Of a stretch of 6,839 bases of DNA, positions 6,828 through 6,839 are shown piece by piece (position 1 is the stretch's first letter; every line of letters begins with the position of its first letter). The stretch spans positions 3,588 to 10,426 of the forward strand of contig DMQW01000355.1 of assembly GCA_003455565.1 (NCBI GenBank), given 5' to 3'. This DNA comes from Limisphaerales bacterium (GTDB lineage Bacteria > Verrucomicrobiota > Verrucomicrobiia > Limisphaerales > UBA11358). Position numbers and translations under genes: made by a program. Under the pieces are notes generated by a model, which was not told where the DNA came from, ran no database searches, and worked only from the letters and a program-made list of their open reading frames with translations.

Positions 6828-6839
6828 CTGTCTCTTATA
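6828..6839 (+). other. Probable Tn5/Nextera adapter remnant at contig end
   Basis: The final 12 bases, CTGTCTCTTATA, equal the first 12 bases of the transposase mosaic-end read-through sequence used in Nextera-type libraries (CTGTCTCTTATACACATCT). They sit exactly at the edge, and fucI stops resembling its family at the same point: RTNPT should be followed by Trp, but the sequence gives LSLI. A 12-base match at the very terminus is very unlikely by chance. Confidence 0.85.

Overview
The window looks like a piece of a Gram-negative bacterial chromosome, assembled from environmental or metagenomic reads. It holds six genes plus one long non-coding gap. Five features argue for a Verrucomicrobiota-like organism: moderately high GC, C/G-rich third positions with AAA and AAT still common, weak or absent Shine-Dalgarno sequences, a diderm lipid-transport (Mla/MCE) cassette and an L-fucose isomerase. 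This taxonomic call is an inference from style, not a proven placement.

Positions 1-5088 form one tightly packed minus-strand gene train. In order of transcription it encodes MlaE (permease), MlaF (ATPase), MlaD (MCE-domain substrate-binding protein), a four-helix membrane protein with PIN and TRAM domains, a 70-residue DUF2007-like protein and a GlcD-type FAD-linked oxidase whose last residues run off the window. Four of the five junctions are ATGA overlaps (stop and next start share bases). The fifth has a 2-base gap. The genes are therefore almost certainly co-transcribed and translationally coupled.

Positions 5089-5324 are a non-coding gap between divergent genes and must carry the start signals for both sides. 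I see no convincing sigma-70 promoter there, only a short AACATT direct repeat next to the fucI start.

From 5325 to the right edge, on the plus strand, lies fucI (L-fucose/D-arabinose isomerase), truncated at its C-terminus. The final 12 bases, 6828-6839, match the start of the Tn5/Nextera transposase adapter read-through sequence and sit exactly where the protein stops resembling its family. They are most likely a library artefact at a contig end.

Functionally, MlaE, MlaF and MlaD would form an inner-membrane ABC lipid transporter handling lipid traffic between the membranes. The PIN/TRAM and DUF2007 proteins have no established link to it, and their coupling to the transporter is the most interesting biological point. 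GlcD and FucI are ordinary carbon-metabolism enzymes. No mobile element, CRISPR array, RNA gene or clear terminator is visible.
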